Part shown: in pieces, positions 62,050-64,000 of the stretch
Position numbering within the stretch: the first letter of the stretch is position 1
Layout of the letters: each line of letters starts with the position of its first letter
NCBI GenBank assembly: GCA_037045045.1
Contig: JBAOHL010000005.1
Location: forward strand, 1-64,000
DNA from: Phosphoribacter sp037045045
GTDB taxonomy: Bacteria > Actinomycetota > Actinomycetes > Actinomycetales > Dermatophilaceae
DNA: 64,000 bases
Direction of reading: 5' to 3'
The notes under the pieces: model-generated
Told to the model about the DNA's origin: nothing
Databases searched by the model: none
Seen by the model: the letters and a program-made list of their open reading frames with translations, nothing else
Translations under genes and position numbers: made by a program

Positions 62050-64000
62050 GTGTCCGCCAGCATCACCGTGTCCGTCGCCGGCAGCGAGCGATCGGTCGGG
62101 GAGCAGACCACCGCGGGGGAGCTGTTCGAGGGTCGACGCGAGGTCGTGGTCGCCCGGGTGAACGGCGAGCTGCGCGACCTGGCCCATCGAGCTGGCCGAC
62201 GGCGACGTCGTCGAGCCGGTCGCGGTGACCGAACCCGACGGGCTGCAGGTCCTGCGCCATTCGTGCGCCCACGTGCTCGCCCAGGCCGTCCAACAGGTCA
62301 ACCCCGAGGCCAAGCTCGGGATCGGCCCGCCGATCCGGGACGGCTTCTACTACGACTTCGACGTCGCGACGCCGTTCACTCCCGAGGACCTCAAGGCCCT
62401 CGAGCGCGTGATGCAACGGATCGTCAACGAGGGCCAACGATTCGTCCGCCGGGAGGTCACCGACGAGGACGCCCTCGTCGAACTCGCCCAGGAGCCCTAC
62501 AAGTGCGAACTCGTCGGCCTCAAGGGCGGCAGCGCCGAGGATGCCGCCGAAGGCGCCTCCGTCGAGGTGGGCGGCGCCCAGCTCACCATCTACGACAACG
62601 TCCGCAAGGACGGCACGAGGGCCTGGGGGGACCTGTGCCGCGGGCCGCACATCCCGGACACCAAGCTCATCGGCAACGCCTTCAAGGTCACCCGCTCGGC
62701 GGCGGCATACTGGCGCGGCGACCAGCGCAACCAACAACTGCAACGGGTCTACGGCACGGCCTGGCCGACGAAAGCCGACCTCACGGCATACCTCGACCGG
62801 CTCGCCGAGGCCGAGAAGCGCGACCATCGCCGCCTCGGCGCCGAACTGGACCTCTACTCCTTCCCCGACGAACTCGGCTCGGGATTGCCGATCTTCCACC
62901 CCAAGGGCGGCGTGCTCAAGCGCGAGATGGAGGACTACGCCCGGCGGCGGCACATCGAGGAGGGCTTCCTCTACGTCGGCACGCCGCACATCACCAAAGA
63001 GGGGATCTTCCACTCCTCCGGACACCTGCCCTACTACGCCGACACGATGTTCCCGCCGATGACCATGGACGGCGGCACGTACTACCTCAAGCCGATGAAC
63101 TGCCCGATGCACAACCTCGTCTACCTCTCACGGGGCCGGTCCTACCGCGACCTGCCGATGCGGTTGTTCGAGTTCGGGCACGTCTACCGCAACGAGAAGT
63201 CCGGCGTCGTCCACGGCCTCACCCGGGTCCGCGGCCTGGAGATGGACGACTCGCACTCGTACGTCACGCCCGAACAGGCGCCGGCCGAGATCGAGCACCT
63301 GCTGAAGTTCATCCTCTCGCTGCTGGGCGACTTCGGGCTCTCGGACTTCTACCTCGAGCTATCCACCCGCGACGACTCGCCGGCCAAGCGCGACAAGTTC
63401 ATCGGGTCGAGCCAGCAGTGGGAGGTGGCCACCCAGGTCCTCGCCGACGTCGCCGCGGCCTCCGGCCTCGAACTCGTCCCCGACCCCGGCGGCGCTGCCT
63501 TCTACGGCCCGAAGATCTCGGTGCAGGCCCGCGACGCGATCGGGCGGACCTGGCAGATGTCGACGATCCAATACGACTTCAACCAGCCCGAAGGTTTCGG
63601 CCTGGAGTTCCAGGCCGCCGACGGGTCACGTGAACGGCCGGTGATGATCCATTCGGCGAAGTTCGGCTCGATCGAGCGGTTCGTCGGCGTGCTCGTCGAG
63701 CACTACGCCGGGGCCTTCCCGCCCTGGCTCGCGCCCGTCCAGGTGCTCGGGATCCCGGTGGCCCAGGAGTATGACGGGTACCTGCGCGAGGTGGGCGAGC
63801 GCTTCGCCGCGGCCGGGGTGCGCTTCGAACTGGACGACAGCGACGACCGGTTCCCGAAGAAGATCCGCAACGCCGCGAAGGCCAAGGTCCCCTACGCGAT
63901 GATCGCTGGCGAAGACGACCGGGCCAACGGCGCGGTGTCGTTCCGGATGCGCGACGGGAGCCAGCACAACGGCATCCCCGTCGACGAGGCGATCGCACAG
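62050..64000 (+). CDS. thrS: Threonine--tRNA ligase, 3' end beyond window, one frameshift near the start
   Basis: The GTG at 62050 starts the TGS domain (ITVSVAGSERSVGEQTTAGELF). At about 62180 the frame changes once: RDLAH continues as IELADGDVVEPVAVTEPDGLQVLRHSCAHVLAQ in the next frame. The editing domain then has HSCAHV, and YKCELVGLKGG and RGPHIPDT follow. The class II core has MNCPMHNLVYLSRGRSYRDLPMRLFEFGHVYRNE, and the anticodon-binding domain runs to the window end (about 650 residues in all). As thrS is essential, the lone indel is most likely a sequencing error. It charges tRNA-Thr. Confidence 0.93.

Noticed and set aside
17247..62795. GTATGCC as a polar chromosome-segregation or recombination signal (KOPS/Chi-like)
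   Set aside because: Both orientations are about equally frequent along 48 kb, whereas polar signals show strand bias.

Overview
The window does not read as one genome. It has three blocks with sharply different base composition, gene content and coding style, so I read it as a composite (probably mis-joined metagenome) contig. Block 1 (1 to about 11.2 kb) is AT-rich and Bacteroidota-like. Block 2 (about 11.25 to 15.7 kb) is of intermediate GC, Chloroflexota-like, and so full of single-base indels that both of its large genes are broken. Block 3 (about 15.75 to 64 kb) is very GC-rich, actinobacterial and mostly clean. Its gene set (pafA, FKBP pair, dxs, DUF3000/RNase D, PPK2, etfBAD, tandem WS/DGAT acyltransferases) fits a Micrococcales/Intrasporangiaceae-type organism. 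The taxonomy is my inference from gene content and was not searched. pafA sits almost at the start of block 3 without the pup/proteasome genes that normally precede it, which supports a join just upstream.

Block 1: the 3' end of a glycoside hydrolase, then, reading leftward on the minus strand, a sugar-acid MFS transporter, an L-arabinose/L-fucose-type isomerase and a frameshifted GH106-like alpha-L-rhamnosidase. These form a plant- or exopolysaccharide-sugar utilisation operon. Next to it is a second minus-strand operon: efflux adaptor lipoprotein, FtsX-like permease, ABC ATPase and a TPR histidine kinase that stops right after its HisKA helix. Block 2: a small ORF, a MITE-like element with an 11-bp target-site duplication, a broken P-type ATPase without a CPx motif, and a broken FAD oxidoreductase.

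Block 3, left part (15.9 to 35.4 kb), is housekeeping: Pup ligase, two FKBP isomerases, DXP synthase, an alpha/beta hydrolase, a 41-bp tandem array, a MurA enzyme fused to an N-terminal HTH domain, a fadB/fadA-type pair, RNase D with DUF3000, a DUF4349 lipoprotein, MsrB, a split LigD-type end-joining pair (polymerase domain and ligase in separate convergent genes), a pyrimidine-type reductase and PPK2. A Gly-Cys-Val tRNA cluster, an XRE regulator/hydrolase pair and an IclR regulator follow.

The most interesting part is 38.2 to 52.0 kb. An IclR regulator and a palindrome-rich leader precede ten tightly packed co-directional genes: FAD oxidoreductase, EtfB, EtfA, EtfD-like membrane Fe-S oxidoreductase, UPF0261 (Tm-1-like) protein, a split PEP-synthase-like phosphotransferase (phosphohistidine subunit plus ATP-binding subunit), an internally duplicated ferredoxin-like-fold protein, an aldehyde dehydrogenase and an SDR. 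I propose that it is an undescribed catabolic pathway that activates its substrate by phosphorylation and passes electrons through ETF to the quinone pool. Next comes a translationally coupled trio: a HExxH zincin with a contractile-injection-type N-terminal leader, a small partner gene, and a short ORF with the LQRSAGNAAV motif. Two WS/DGAT acyltransferases, a PabC-type aminotransferase, tRNA-Val(CAC), a thiolase, an MFS transporter and thrS (cut by the window end) complete the window.

Across block 3 the heptamer GTATGCC/GGCATAC occurs about 51 times, roughly ten times the number expected from composition. It is at background in blocks 1 and 2.
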